The notes under the pieces: generated by a model
What the model saw: the letters and a program-made list of their open reading frames with translations, nothing else
What the model was told of the DNA's origin: nothing
Database searches by the model: none
Position numbers and translations under genes: made by a program
IMG/VR virus record: IMGVR_UViG_3300020159_002019
Coordinates: 1-64,000 of that record
DNA: 64,000 bases
Strand: one strand, 5' to 3'
Source of the DNA: a virus
Shown: in pieces, positions 9,337 through 18,037 of the stretch
How positions within the stretch are numbered: position 1 is the stretch's first letter
Layout of the letters: the number at the start of each line of letters is the position of its first letter

Positions 9337-10123
9337 TGTTTATAATCTCATCGTAATTTTTAATCCATTGTATCGGTATCGGCGTATTTTGTAATTTACA
9401 TAAAGAATCGTGACATAAAGTTTTATTTTTATTAAAAAATCCAGCAGAAATACTAAATGTACTAGAACCAACAACTAATAAATCCGCATTAACCAAATGA
9501 TTAAAATGTTCTAAAAACCTATCACCGGTATCAGTCACATAATATGTTATATTATCATAATTTAATTTTATACCTGAATCTTTCCAAGAAAATATATGAA
9601 TATGAGTATTAGGTATTTTATTAATTAACACATCTATTAAATTTTCATATACTTCAGGTTTAATCCATCTGGCGTTTAAATTATCAATATACGCTTCACC
9701 TAACTCACTATTAGAATTTTGTGGGATATCATCACCCCTTCTCACATGAATTGCAATATTAAATTTATTATTATTGTATGTTTCAGGTTTTTGGTTTGGG
9801 TAACTATCACTAATTTTTTTTAAAAATTCATCACTAAAATAAAGTTCAACCCCTTCATTATATATTTGATTATAAAAAAAAGGAAATTGATTACAGGGTT
9901 GTTTTGTATCAATCCCTAAATTATCTATTATTTTATCAATAATTTGATTAGCCAATTCAATTTCTGTGTTTTGAAATTGATTATTATCCACCAACTTAAT
10001 ATTTTCTAATCTAGTGTGGGAGTATTGAATACCATTTTTTATACAAAAAGCTATCCCTGATATAATACTAAATAATTGAGATCCGAATCCATCGTTACCT
10101 CTTTTTATTGTTATACAATTCAT
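9317..10123 (-). CDS. GT11-like glycosyltransferase
   Basis: 268 residues. RGNDGFGSQLFSIISGIAF is a diverged G-x-GNQLFQ start motif, and AIHVRRGDD is the GDP-sugar binding loop. IHIFSWKD and VVGSSTFSISAGFF correspond to the GT11 motifs II and III. The protein belongs to the fucosyltransferase superfamily but is too diverged to name a linkage. Its 3' end overlaps the next gene by 20 bases. Confidence 0.6.
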   Translation of the reverse strand: MNCITIKRGNDGFGSQLFSIISGIAFCIKNGIQYSHTRLENIKLVDNNQFQNTEIELANQIIDKIIDNLGIDTKQPCNQFPFFYNQIYNEGVELYFSDEFLKKISDSYPNQKPETYNNNKFNIAIHVRRGDDIPQNSNSELGEAYIDNLNARWIKPEVYENLIDVLINKIPNTHIHIFSWKDSGIKLNYDNITYYVTDTGDRFLEHFNHLVNADLLVVGSSTFSISAGFFNKNKTLCHDSLCKLQNTPIPIQWIKNYDEIINNGNSIN

Positions 10124-10950
10124 TATAAATAATTAACTATTTTTGCAAATGTACTATTTGGATTATACATAATAAAGTTTGTTTTCGATAAAAGGTATAT
10201 ATCAATTAAACCTTCAATAACACTATCTTCAGATGTGTGGGCATTATTAATCCACCCAGTACCTTCATTTATTTTTGTTATATAATCTTTTTTTAATCTT
10301 ACTATTATGTTGTTGGGGTATTTGTTCACTATATTTGTTTCCCATTCTAAACTATCAGAACAAAATAATATTTTTTGGCTTGGGTTATTATTTATTATAC
10401 TATTAATAGCGATTTCATACTTATCCAATGTTTCACCGATAAAATCTGTGGCTCTAGCGTGAATACCTAAAACATCTTTATTTAAGTTAAATTGTTCTGA
10501 TAAATTTTCAACCCTATCATTAATATAATTCGTAGGTATTAATGACTTTAATTTTGATGATATATTATTTAATTCTAAAAAAATAGTATTATCGTAGATA
10601 ATTACATATTTTTTTAATTCATCATATATTTCATTCATCTTATCTAAAGTCTTAACTTCACATTTTTGACTTAGAATGAATAAATCAGGGTTTTTATTTA
10701 ATTCATAATCATGTGTTATGTACCAAGGCTCTGTATATATTACAACATCATTAGGGTCTAAATCACTAATATTTACCATCTCTATTTCAGGATTAATAAA
10801 TAAGTTTTTAAAATCACCCATACATCTTTCTGTTGAATTCCAAACTAAACCAACATTTCTATTAGTTTTTTCAGCCAATTGCATACAACAACATAAAGGT
10901 ATTAATCTATTACCTAAACCACCTGAAGAATAATTAACTATGTATCTCAT
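10123..10950 (-). CDS. Fucosyltransferase-superfamily glycosyltransferase
   Basis: 275 residues. SSGGLGNRLIPLCCCMQLA at the N-terminus and LGIHARATDF in the middle resemble the two donor-binding motifs of NodZ/GT23-like and GT11-like fucosyltransferases (G-x-GNRL and H-x-R-x-x-D). ILFCSDSLEWE follows, as motif II. NPNSTFAKIVNYL ends the protein. Acceptor and linkage are unknown. It shares one base (stop/start TAATG style) with the next gene and a 4-base overlap with the methyltransferase upstream. Confidence 0.55.
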   Translation of the reverse strand: MRYIVNYSSGGLGNRLIPLCCCMQLAEKTNRNVGLVWNSTERCMGDFKNLFINPEIEMVNISDLDPNDVVIYTEPWYITHDYELNKNPDLFILSQKCEVKTLDKMNEIYDELKKYVIIYDNTIFLELNNISSKLKSLIPTNYINDRVENLSEQFNLNKDVLGIHARATDFIGETLDKYEIAINSIINNNPSQKILFCSDSLEWETNIVNKYPNNIIVRLKKDYITKINEGTGWINNAHTSEDSVIEGLIDIYLLSKTNFIMYNPNSTFAKIVNYL

Positions 10951-11678
10951 TTAAAAAATGATAATAAAATTTTTCTTTTATTAAAAATATCAACCCAATT
11001 ACTGATATTGTCTTTATAATTAAAATTACTTTTTTTAGTTATAAAAGTCATACCTAATAAAGCATAATTAGTTTCAACTTTAATGTGTTCATCTTCGTAT
11101 ATTAATATAATCTTATTATCTTCAATATTCCTTGTAGGTGTATTTAACTGAATATTAAAGAATTGTTCTATTGCAATATCTGGAGTTTCCCAGTTAATAC
11201 CACCATATGAATCAAAACCTAACGCCGTATTTCCTGTTAGTTTACCAGCACAAGGATGACCTGGTTTGTGTATGTAACCTTTCCAACTAGTGTCGTGAAA
11301 TACACCATAACCACCTTCTTTAATTAAATCCCACCAATAAAATAATTCACATAACACTTGTTCTTTAGCGTGTACGGAATCAAAAAAAACCAAATCCACT
11401 TGTCCTTTTCCCCATTCTTCACCTATTTTTACTGAATCATCTTTAATCCATTTATAATTTGGATTATCGCTATTGAAACCAGGGACTGGATCAATACCAA
11501 AAATTTTGTTATTATTTTCTATTGCCGTTGAAATCATTAACCTAGAACTAGCACCCTCGTAAACACCTATATCGACTAATATACCATTTTTAATTTTATT
11601 TATCGTGTCGGATAATCTTTTTGATGAGGTGTCACCAAGTTCTGTTTTAATGAAATTTAATTCGTGTTCTAGCATCAT
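10947..11678 (-). CDS. Class I SAM methyltransferase (CmcI / Methyltransf_24-like)
   Basis: 243 residues. VDIGVYEGASSRLM is the SAM-binding motif I, FGIDPVPGF the acidic loop after strand 2, and VDLVFFDSVHAKEQV the metal-binding D-x-x-H region seen in CmcI-like O-methyltransferases; GGYGVFHDTSW follows. Within a glycan island it probably O-methylates a sugar hydroxyl, which is inference. The start may be the first or second of two adjacent ATGs (11678 or 11675). Confidence 0.7.
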   Translation of the reverse strand: MMLEHELNFIKTELGDTSSKRLSDTINKIKNGILVDIGVYEGASSRLMISTAIENNNKIFGIDPVPGFNSDNPNYKWIKDDSVKIGEEWGKGQVDLVFFDSVHAKEQVLCELFYWWDLIKEGGYGVFHDTSWKGYIHKPGHPCAGKLTGNTALGFDSYGGINWETPDIAIEQFFNIQLNTPTRNIEDNKIILIYEDEHIKVETNYALLGMTFITKKSNFNYKDNISNWVDIFNKRKILLSFFK

Positions 11679-11682
11679 ATTT

Positions 11683-12273
11683 TTATTTTTTTCTTAAAAT
11701 TATATATCTTATATCAGATGTCCCAATAAACTCACCTCTAGATATTTCACCATATTTAGATATTTTATTTAACCACCATTCTTCTTTTTCAACTGTCATA
11801 TGTAAAATTAAAGTATTTCTTTCGTGTTTATGTGAGTCATCGACATAAGAAATAGACAATACAAAACCTTTTTTAGCTACTCTATTAAACTCGTCTAAAA
11901 TAATATCAATATCTTCAGGGAGACAATGTTCAAGACAATCAAAGGAAGTAACCCAATCAACAGATTTATCTTCTAAAGGTATTTTTTTAGCCTCACAATC
12001 AATATATTTTATTTTTTTATTATCGATCACATTTCCTGTTGCAACACTAGCTATGTCAGCGCCATAAACCTCATCAACAAATTCACTAATTGCGTTACAA
12101 AATCTACCATACCCACAACCAACATCACAAACTGATTTTGGTTTTTCATCGAGTATAAAAGATACAGCATTTTCACCCCAAAATCCTCTACCATAACCCT
12201 CACCATGTATGTTTTCGTAGTCTTTACCGATATTACCGGAATATATTTCTACATATTTTTCTTTTTCGTTCAT
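11683..12273 (-). CDS. Class I SAM methyltransferase (Methyltransf_11-like)
   Basis: 196 residues. VCDVGCGYGRFCNAI is a typical motif I, YGADIA the post-II loop, and VDWVTSFDCLEHCLPED motif IV, followed by LDEFNRVAKKGFVLSISY. It is like small methyltransferases in O-antigen and capsule clusters. The substrate is unknown; a sugar or glycan-end modification is plausible from context. Confidence 0.7.
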   Translation of the reverse strand: MNEKEKYVEIYSGNIGKDYENIHGEGYGRGFWGENAVSFILDEKPKSVCDVGCGYGRFCNAISEFVDEVYGADIASVATGNVIDNKKIKYIDCEAKKIPLEDKSVDWVTSFDCLEHCLPEDIDIILDEFNRVAKKGFVLSISYVDDSHKHERNTLILHMTVEKEEWWLNKISKYGEISRGEFIGTSDIRYIILRKK

Positions 12274-12285
12274 TTAATTATTTGT

Positions 12286-13614
12286 TTAAAAACCTATTTT
12301 TTCGTTTTCATTGAAAGGGAAGTTATTTTCCGTTAAATAAGTATAAAGGACAGATTTGTAATGTAAATTTTTTAATTCAGGTTTTAACCATAAAAATTCT
12401 TGAATTACCTTTATATCTAAAAACGGATATCTAGCTTCAATACCATAAGCCCCTGCAACGTATTCTTCCTTAGCCAAATATGATTCCATTGAGCTACCAA
12501 AAAAACTGGGCCACGGAAAAATAGTTTCTAAATCATTAGGGAATAAACCACCAAAATTACTATGTCTATATTTTTTTACACCACCAAAACCATAATCTGA
12601 AAATATTTCATCCGCACCTTGACCTGATAGGAATATTTTTTTACCATTTTTTATTGCGTTTGAACAAACATGTGATAAGTGATTAGCTCCATTATCGTCA
12701 ATTAATGATAACCAAAATTCATTATAGTCACTACTATTTGAGTAGGTAACGTATTTGAATGGTTCTGTATTATTTTCTATGAATTTATGAGCAATTTCTA
12801 TTTCTGAAGGTTGTTTAGTTAAAATATTATACTCAGACTTACCTTCCATCAAACTAAATCTATTTCTAAGTGTATTTTCATTTTCAGTTCCAATAACAGT
12901 ATAGGTTGTAAAATTTACGTTTTGATTCAATAGTTCACAACAAATAGCACCACTATCATAACCACCACTTAAACCTAAAAATAATTTCTCTCTTAAATTT
13001 TTAGTTCTTTTTGTTATTGAATTTTTAAATGCATTAATCCAATCATTATAATTCTCTTTAGTTTGACTTAAATCAAATTCAGTAATTGTTGATTGTTCTA
13101 TAATTTCACCATTATTAATATCAATAATTATTGATGTGTTAGGCGGTACTTTATTAATATTAGTATAACCTAATTTTTCTAAAGGTGTTTTATATGTAGA
13201 ACAACTTAAATTATTCTTACCATAACTAAAATATATGGGTTTGGTTCTAAAAGTATCAGATGAAAATACTACTTTATCGATATTAAAATCCAATAAAACT
13301 ATCGCAAATTCACCATCCAATTTTTTAATAAAATCAAAACCATATTTTTTGTATAAAGGTATTATACATTCACCATCCGATTTAAATTCACCAAATAAAT
13401 CATAATTATATATTTCACCATTATATAAACAATAAATATTGTCATCAATAAATGGTTGTATTGTAAAATTACCTGTAATACTTAATAAGTTATGGATAAA
13501 ATTATAACCTAAATACTCAACTATATTTGTATTATCAGGACCTCTGAATTTTGTATAAAAATTTATATCATCTATATTAGATATTTTTTTATCTGTAAAA
13601 ATAAAACTACACAT
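12286..13614 (-). CDS. Asparagine synthetase-like glutamine amidotransferase, short form
   Basis: 442 residues, shorter than the usual ~550-600 of AsnB. The N-terminal Ntn-type glutaminase domain keeps the nucleophile (Cys2 in MCSFIF), the RGPD segment, and YNGEIYNY. The ATP-pyrophosphatase domain has LSGGYDSGAICCELL (PP-loop) and FLSGQGADEIFSDYG. In O-antigen clusters such enzymes amidate sugar carboxylates (WbpS type) or feed ammonia to sugar modification; free asparagine synthesis is the other option. The shortened C-terminal half may reflect a sugar-specific role, which is inference. Confidence 0.75.
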   Translation of the reverse strand: MCSFIFTDKKISNIDDINFYTKFRGPDNTNIVEYLGYNFIHNLLSITGNFTIQPFIDDNIYCLYNGEIYNYDLFGEFKSDGECIIPLYKKYGFDFIKKLDGEFAIVLLDFNIDKVVFSSDTFRTKPIYFSYGKNNLSCSTYKTPLEKLGYTNINKVPPNTSIIIDINNGEIIEQSTITEFDLSQTKENYNDWINAFKNSITKRTKNLREKLFLGLSGGYDSGAICCELLNQNVNFTTYTVIGTENENTLRNRFSLMEGKSEYNILTKQPSEIEIAHKFIENNTEPFKYVTYSNSSDYNEFWLSLIDDNGANHLSHVCSNAIKNGKKIFLSGQGADEIFSDYGFGGVKKYRHSNFGGLFPNDLETIFPWPSFFGSSMESYLAKEEYVAGAYGIEARYPFLDIKVIQEFLWLKPELKNLHYKSVLYTYLTENNFPFNENEKIGF

Positions 13615-13615
13615 A

Positions 13616-14287
13616 TTAATATTCCTTATTTCTAACTTGTGGAATTAGTGTGTTACCAAAAAAACCACAATTCGCACAACCTTCTAAAATATATGGTTGT
13701 ATATTTAATTTATTCAAAACATACGGTAAACTTATCTGATCTCTAGAAGAATATTTACATATTATTTCCCACCACATTAAATTCATCGTATTAATTATTG
13801 GTGTGTTTTTTCTAATACTACAAGGTAGTTCAAACAAACCATTATTTTTGGGGTAATTTTTTTTATTATAGAATAATATTTGTTCTTCAATGTTTTCTAT
13901 ATTATCGTAACCCAATTCAATTAATAATTTAGCCTCATCATAAACACAATTTCTTTCCGTGTGTTTAAATAATGCTATATCCGCACCTTTCATTATATTA
14001 TTCACAATATGGAAAGGATCAATAATAACCTCATGTGTTGAGTCAACCCAAAAATAATAATCGTAATCAGGTAAAAATAAATGAGGTATTATTTTATATA
14101 TTTTAGCATTTCTTCTACCTTTATAGTTATCATCTATTGTAAAATCACTTATTTTAATTTGTTTCCATATTGATTCATTTACTACATCATCAACAAAGGC
14201 AAAATAATCAACACCATCAAATATAAATTTAGGGTTAATTAATTTATTCTTTAACCCGCTAATTGCCGTTAATACTGCTATTTTCAT
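13616..14287 (-). CDS. DUF616 / TOD1-like putative glycosyltransferase
   Basis: 223 residues. The family pattern is visible: VDYFAFVDDV, then NAKIYKIIPHLFLPDYDYYFWVDSTHEV, equal to the DUF616 N-x-R-x-x-K-x-x-PH-x-x-x-P-x-YDYS-x-WID segment, then LFKHTERNCVYDEA. DUF616 proteins are glycosyltransferase-like and best known from plants (TOD1/MUCI70) and bacterial capsule loci. Reaction unknown. Confidence 0.7.
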   Translation of the reverse strand: MKIAVLTAISGLKNKLINPKFIFDGVDYFAFVDDVVNESIWKQIKISDFTIDDNYKGRRNAKIYKIIPHLFLPDYDYYFWVDSTHEVIIDPFHIVNNIMKGADIALFKHTERNCVYDEAKLLIELGYDNIENIEEQILFYNKKNYPKNNGLFELPCSIRKNTPIINTMNLMWWEIICKYSSRDQISLPYVLNKLNIQPYILEGCANCGFFGNTLIPQVRNKEY

Positions 14288-15180
14288 TTTAATGTTTTTT
14301 TATAATTTTCAATCCAAATTTTTATATCCCCAACTGGACTCCAACCTAATAATTCTTTCGCCTTTTTATTGTCTGCCAAAGTTTCATATGGTTCAACCCT
14401 ATTACCGATATTTATAATATCTTCAACACCAAAATAACTAATAATCTCTTTAATTGAAACTGATTTACCATTACCTATATTGAATGATTCACCACCCCAT
14501 TTTTTGTCTGAAAATCCAACTAAAAAGTTGGCATCTACCACATCATTAACATAAGTAAAATCTCTTTTTTGATTACCATCATTAACTAAAGTAAATGGTT
14601 CATTATTTTTATATTGATTACCAAAAATACTTAAAACGGTACGGTAAGCACCTTCTAAAGGCATATTTTCACCGTAAACATTAAAATATCTTAATATAAC
14701 AGTATCTAAATCATATAATATTGTAAATAATTTACAATATTGTTCACCAATATGTTTTTGTAAGGCATATGGGCTTATAGGGTTTATTTTTTCATTCTCA
14801 TTTGTGGGTAAATTTTCAGCATCACCAAATATACTACTTGATGACGAAAATACAAACTTACCCACTTTTTTAGTTGCACAAGAAACTAAAACTTTTAATA
14901 AACCATCAACATTTACTTCATTATATTTTATCGGATCTTTTATTGATGGCTGAACTCTAGCCATAGCCGCAAAATGAAACACTATATCACCTTCATTTAA
15001 AATATAATCGATATTGTCTTTAGTTATATCAATTTTATAAAATTTAACTTCTTTTGGAATGTTTTCAATTCTGCCGGTTGAAAGGTTATCTATTACAATA
15101 GTTTCAATATTATTTACCATTAGTTTTTTAACTAAATGGTGTCCTATAAAGCCAGCACCTCCAATTACAATTGCTCTCAT
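14284..15180 (-). CDS. NAD-dependent sugar epimerase/dehydratase (GalE/WbpP-like)
   Basis: 298 residues. Extended SDR: GGAGFIGHHLVKKL at the N-terminus, DNLSTGR, FHFAAMARVQPSI, SSSSIFGDAENLP, and SPYALQKHIGEQ with the Y-x-x-x-K pair, then RYFNVYGENM and RDFTYVNDVVDA. It is most like UDP-glucose/UDP-GlcNAc 4-epimerases, which would supply UDP-galactose for Glf or UDP-GalNAc. That link to Glf is inference. The start is a 4-base overlap with the upstream GT2 gene. Confidence 0.82.
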   Translation of the reverse strand: MRAIVIGGAGFIGHHLVKKLMVNNIETIVIDNLSTGRIENIPKEVKFYKIDITKDNIDYILNEGDIVFHFAAMARVQPSIKDPIKYNEVNVDGLLKVLVSCATKKVGKFVFSSSSSIFGDAENLPTNENEKINPISPYALQKHIGEQYCKLFTILYDLDTVILRYFNVYGENMPLEGAYRTVLSIFGNQYKNNEPFTLVNDGNQKRDFTYVNDVVDANFLVGFSDKKWGGESFNIGNGKSVSIKEIISYFGVEDIINIGNRVEPYETLADNKKAKELLGWSPVGDIKIWIENYKKTLK

Positions 15181-15851
15181 TTGTATTTATCCTTCATTAT
15201 ACTTAATTCTTTATTTTTTATTTCTTCAGGTATTGTGTCACTAAGTCTATTACCCCACAACCTATTAACTACATTTATTTTTTTAGTAAAAATAGGTATA
15301 TTATACCTAATATAAAGTCTTTTATAAAAATCACAATCCATTAACCAAATTAAATCATCATCGAAACGTTCCTTAATATTTTTACTTATAGTTATAACAC
15401 TAGGTGAACTAATAGTATTAACACCTAAATGAATATTATCATTCCAATAAGGTGTTATTGGGTTGTAAAAATTAACACCATCATTAGTATGTAAACAGGG
15501 TGTTACTAACCAATCACCATTAAAACTATTTACAATATCATTAATAGAATATTCGTCAAAAAGAAAATCGTCTTGAAATAGTATTTTTATTAAATCACCA
15601 TCGGAGTTTTCAATAGCATTATTGATGTTGGAGGATGAAGAACCTCTATTAATTTCATTTTTAATATATTTAATATTTAGTTTTTTCATCCAATAATCAC
15701 ATAACCTTTTAATATCATTATTTAGGCTATGATCAGATATAACCACCTGTATATCTTTATAGGTTTGATTATCAATTTTTTCTAAACTAAAATTAAGAAA
15801 TTCAACACCCCTACCCTTCATTTCATAACAGGGAATCGCAATAGAAATCAA
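15177..15851 (-). CDS. GT2-family glycosyltransferase
   Basis: 224 residues. ISIAIPCYEMKG begins a GT-A fold; IQVVISDHS, NRGSSSSNINNAIENSDGDLI and ILFQDDFLF (the DxD-like metal site) follow. The start is TTG at 15851, chosen because AAGGAG lies about 8 bases upstream and no in-frame ATG precedes the fold; this is one of few strong Shine-Dalgarno sites in the window. Donor and acceptor unknown. Confidence 0.72.
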   Translation of the reverse strand: MISIAIPCYEMKGRGVEFLNFSLEKIDNQTYKDIQVVISDHSLNNDIKRLCDYWMKKLNIKYIKNEINRGSSSSNINNAIENSDGDLIKILFQDDFLFDEYSINDIVNSFNGDWLVTPCLHTNDGVNFYNPITPYWNDNIHLGVNTISSPSVITISKNIKERFDDDLIWLMDCDFYKRLYIRYNIPIFTKKINVVNRLWGNRLSDTIPEEIKNKELSIMKDKYK

Positions 15852-15855
15852 TTTT

Positions 15856-16869
15856 TTATCTCCTTAAAAATTTACGACCAGACTTAACCCTATCCCTCCA
15901 ATAATCGAGTAAGTCATCCATAGTTTTATTAAAAGAAATTTTTGGAGACCACCCTGTATGATTTTTGAACTTGGTAGTGTCGGGTATTTGTAAATCAGCA
16001 TCAATAGGTCTTAATCTTTCTGGGTCCACAACGATTTCAATATTCTTCACCGTTGATTTATTTATTAAATAATTCAACATATCACCAATTTTACAAGTGT
16101 AAGAACCACCAATATTATAATACTCCCCACTAATAGGATTAACTGTAACCAACATATAATAAGCTTTAACAGCATCTCTTACGTCAGCATATGTTCTAAG
16201 TGATTCTAAATTACCAACATATATTTTAGGTTCTTGTAAACCAACTTCAATCATAGCAATTTGTTTAGCGAATGTTGATTCTGAAAATACATCACCTCTT
16301 CTTGGACCTGTATGTGTAAACATTCTAGTTGTCATAATAGTCATACCATAAGCCTCAGCGTAGTATCTACCAATTAAATCAGTACCGACTTTTGATATTG
16401 CGTATGGTGATGCTGGATGAAAAGAACACTCTTCGTTTATTGGTAATTTATCTGTGGATACTCTACCAAATATTTCACTTGAAGCGCATACATGAATTAT
16501 AGAATCTTTATATGGTGATTTTTTTATCGACTCCAATAGGTTTGAAGTCCCAATAATGTTTGTTTGTAGTGTCTCACCCGGAGAATCAAAACTAGTGTGT
16601 GGATAAGATTGAGCGGCTAAATGAAAAACATAATCCGGTTTAGATTTCTCGACCGCAACCAATAATGAGGATAAGTCATTTAAATCACCATATATAATTT
16701 CAACCCTACCTTTTTTATTAATTTCATCAGACAAATGTTCAATATTTTCAAATGAATCATTCCAACGAGCCAACCCAAAAATTTTCCAATCAGTATTTTC
16801 AAGTAAAAAATCGGTTAAGTGTGAACCAACCATTCCGGTTATTCCGGTAATAAAAGCATTTTTTTTCAT
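15856..16869 (-). CDS. GDP-mannose 4,6-dehydratase-like SDR (copy 2, diverged)
   Basis: 337 residues. GITGMVGSHLTDFLL (NADP site), LARWNDSFENIEHL, FHLAAQSYPHTSFDSP, CASSEIFG, SPYAISKVGTDL (catalytic Y-x-x-x-K) and THTGPRRGDVF. The overall pattern is that of Gmd/Rmd-type enzymes but differs clearly from the gmd at 5506, so the two are not recent duplicates. The next gene is a second ColD-type dehydratase, so this pair may make a second GDP-deoxysugar from GDP-mannose or an epimer. Confidence 0.8.
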   Translation of the reverse strand: MKKNAFITGITGMVGSHLTDFLLENTDWKIFGLARWNDSFENIEHLSDEINKKGRVEIIYGDLNDLSSLLVAVEKSKPDYVFHLAAQSYPHTSFDSPGETLQTNIIGTSNLLESIKKSPYKDSIIHVCASSEIFGRVSTDKLPINEECSFHPASPYAISKVGTDLIGRYYAEAYGMTIMTTRMFTHTGPRRGDVFSESTFAKQIAMIEVGLQEPKIYVGNLESLRTYADVRDAVKAYYMLVTVNPISGEYYNIGGSYTCKIGDMLNYLINKSTVKNIEIVVDPERLRPIDADLQIPDTTKFKNHTGWSPKISFNKTMDDLLDYWRDRVKSGRKFLRR

Positions 16870-16882
16870 ATAATAATAAATA

Positions 16883-18037
16883 TTAAATATTATTTAAGAT
16901 ATTACAAAGTTTTATAATATCATCACCCAATAAGTCTTGATGATTACCGATATATAATGAATTATTATGTATAAAATCAGTATTATCTAAATTGAACTTT
17001 CTAAAACTATACTTATCTAAGTATGGTTGTAAAGCTTGATTACCACCACCAGCCATACCTAAACGATACTCAACACCATTTTTTTCCATCACATCACACA
17101 CTTCTTTTAATTTATCTTGTAATGTTATTAATGGTAACGCAAAATTACTACTACCTCCTATATTAAATTTTGTAAAATATTTATCACTATTTAGGTTTGA
17201 TAACCATGTTTCTAAATTTTCGGTTCTTCTTTCAATATTATAATCCAATCTTTTTAATTGTTCTATACCTAAAACAGCATTTAATTCAGTACTCCTCATA
17301 TTAAATCCGGCAACCGCAAACGTAAATAACGGATTTAAATTAGGGTATTTTTTTTGGTATTCTTTTTGTAGTTCAGGTGAAGCTTCTCTTGTCATACCGT
17401 GAGATCTAAATAATTTAGCCAAATCATATAATTTAGAATCATTTACACAAACCATACCACCTTCTATTGTTGTCATGTGATGTCCAAAATAGAATGAAAA
17501 TAACGATATATCGCCATAAGATCCAACTTTTTTGTCTTTAAAACAAGCTCCGTGTGATTCACAACAATCTTCAATCAATATTAAATTATGTTTTTTCGCT
17601 AAATACATAATTTTATCTGTTAAACCATTAAACCCTAAACAATGTACTAAAACAATGGCCTTAGTTTTATCAGTTATAGCCTTTTCAATATTATCAGCCG
17701 TTATCGCTAAACTATCAATATTTATATCAACAAATACCGGATGCATACCCAATTGAGTTACTGACGATATATCTGAAACCCAACCTAAAGGTGGGACTAT
17801 CACCTCACCTTTACCCACTAATTCTTTAACCATAGCTATCGATATAAAATTGGCAGATGCACCCGCATTGACCATAACACTATATTTAACACCTAACCAT
17901 TCGGACCACAATCTTTCAAATTCTTTTACTCTCTCACCATTAGTTAATCTTTGATTACTTAAAATAAAATCTGAAAGTATTTTTCTATCACCAATAGTTA
18001 CATTATCATTTATTAAAGGCCATTTATAATTATTCAT
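16883..18037 (-). CDS. ColD-type sugar 3-dehydratase (copy 2)
   Basis: 384 residues, DegT/aminotransferase fold. The PLP-lysine position is again histidine: FYFGHHMTTIEGG, with H186 aligned to the lysine, so a dehydratase rather than a transaminase. LIEDCCESHGA binds PLP (D157), VNAGASANF binds its phosphate, and VAGFNMRSTELNAVLGIEQL is the conserved C-terminal segment. Residues H186 and D157 fall at identical numbers in copy 1, although the sequences are well diverged. With the Gmd-like gene after it, this forms a second gmd-colD module. Confidence 0.8.
   Translation of the reverse strand: MNNYKWPLINDNVTIGDRKILSDFILSNQRLTNGERVKEFERLWSEWLGVKYSVMVNAGASANFISIAMVKELVGKGEVIVPPLGWVSDISSVTQLGMHPVFVDINIDSLAITADNIEKAITDKTKAIVLVHCLGFNGLTDKIMYLAKKHNLILIEDCCESHGACFKDKKVGSYGDISLFSFYFGHHMTTIEGGMVCVNDSKLYDLAKLFRSHGMTREASPELQKEYQKKYPNLNPLFTFAVAGFNMRSTELNAVLGIEQLKRLDYNIERRTENLETWLSNLNSDKYFTKFNIGGSSNFALPLITLQDKLKEVCDVMEKNGVEYRLGMAGGGNQALQPYLDKYSFRKFNLDNTDFIHNNSLYIGNHQDLLGDDIIKLCNILNNI

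Noticed and set aside
5506-16869. The two Gmd-type genes as a recent duplication
   Set aside because: They differ at most motif flanks and in length; a recent duplication would be close at DNA level.
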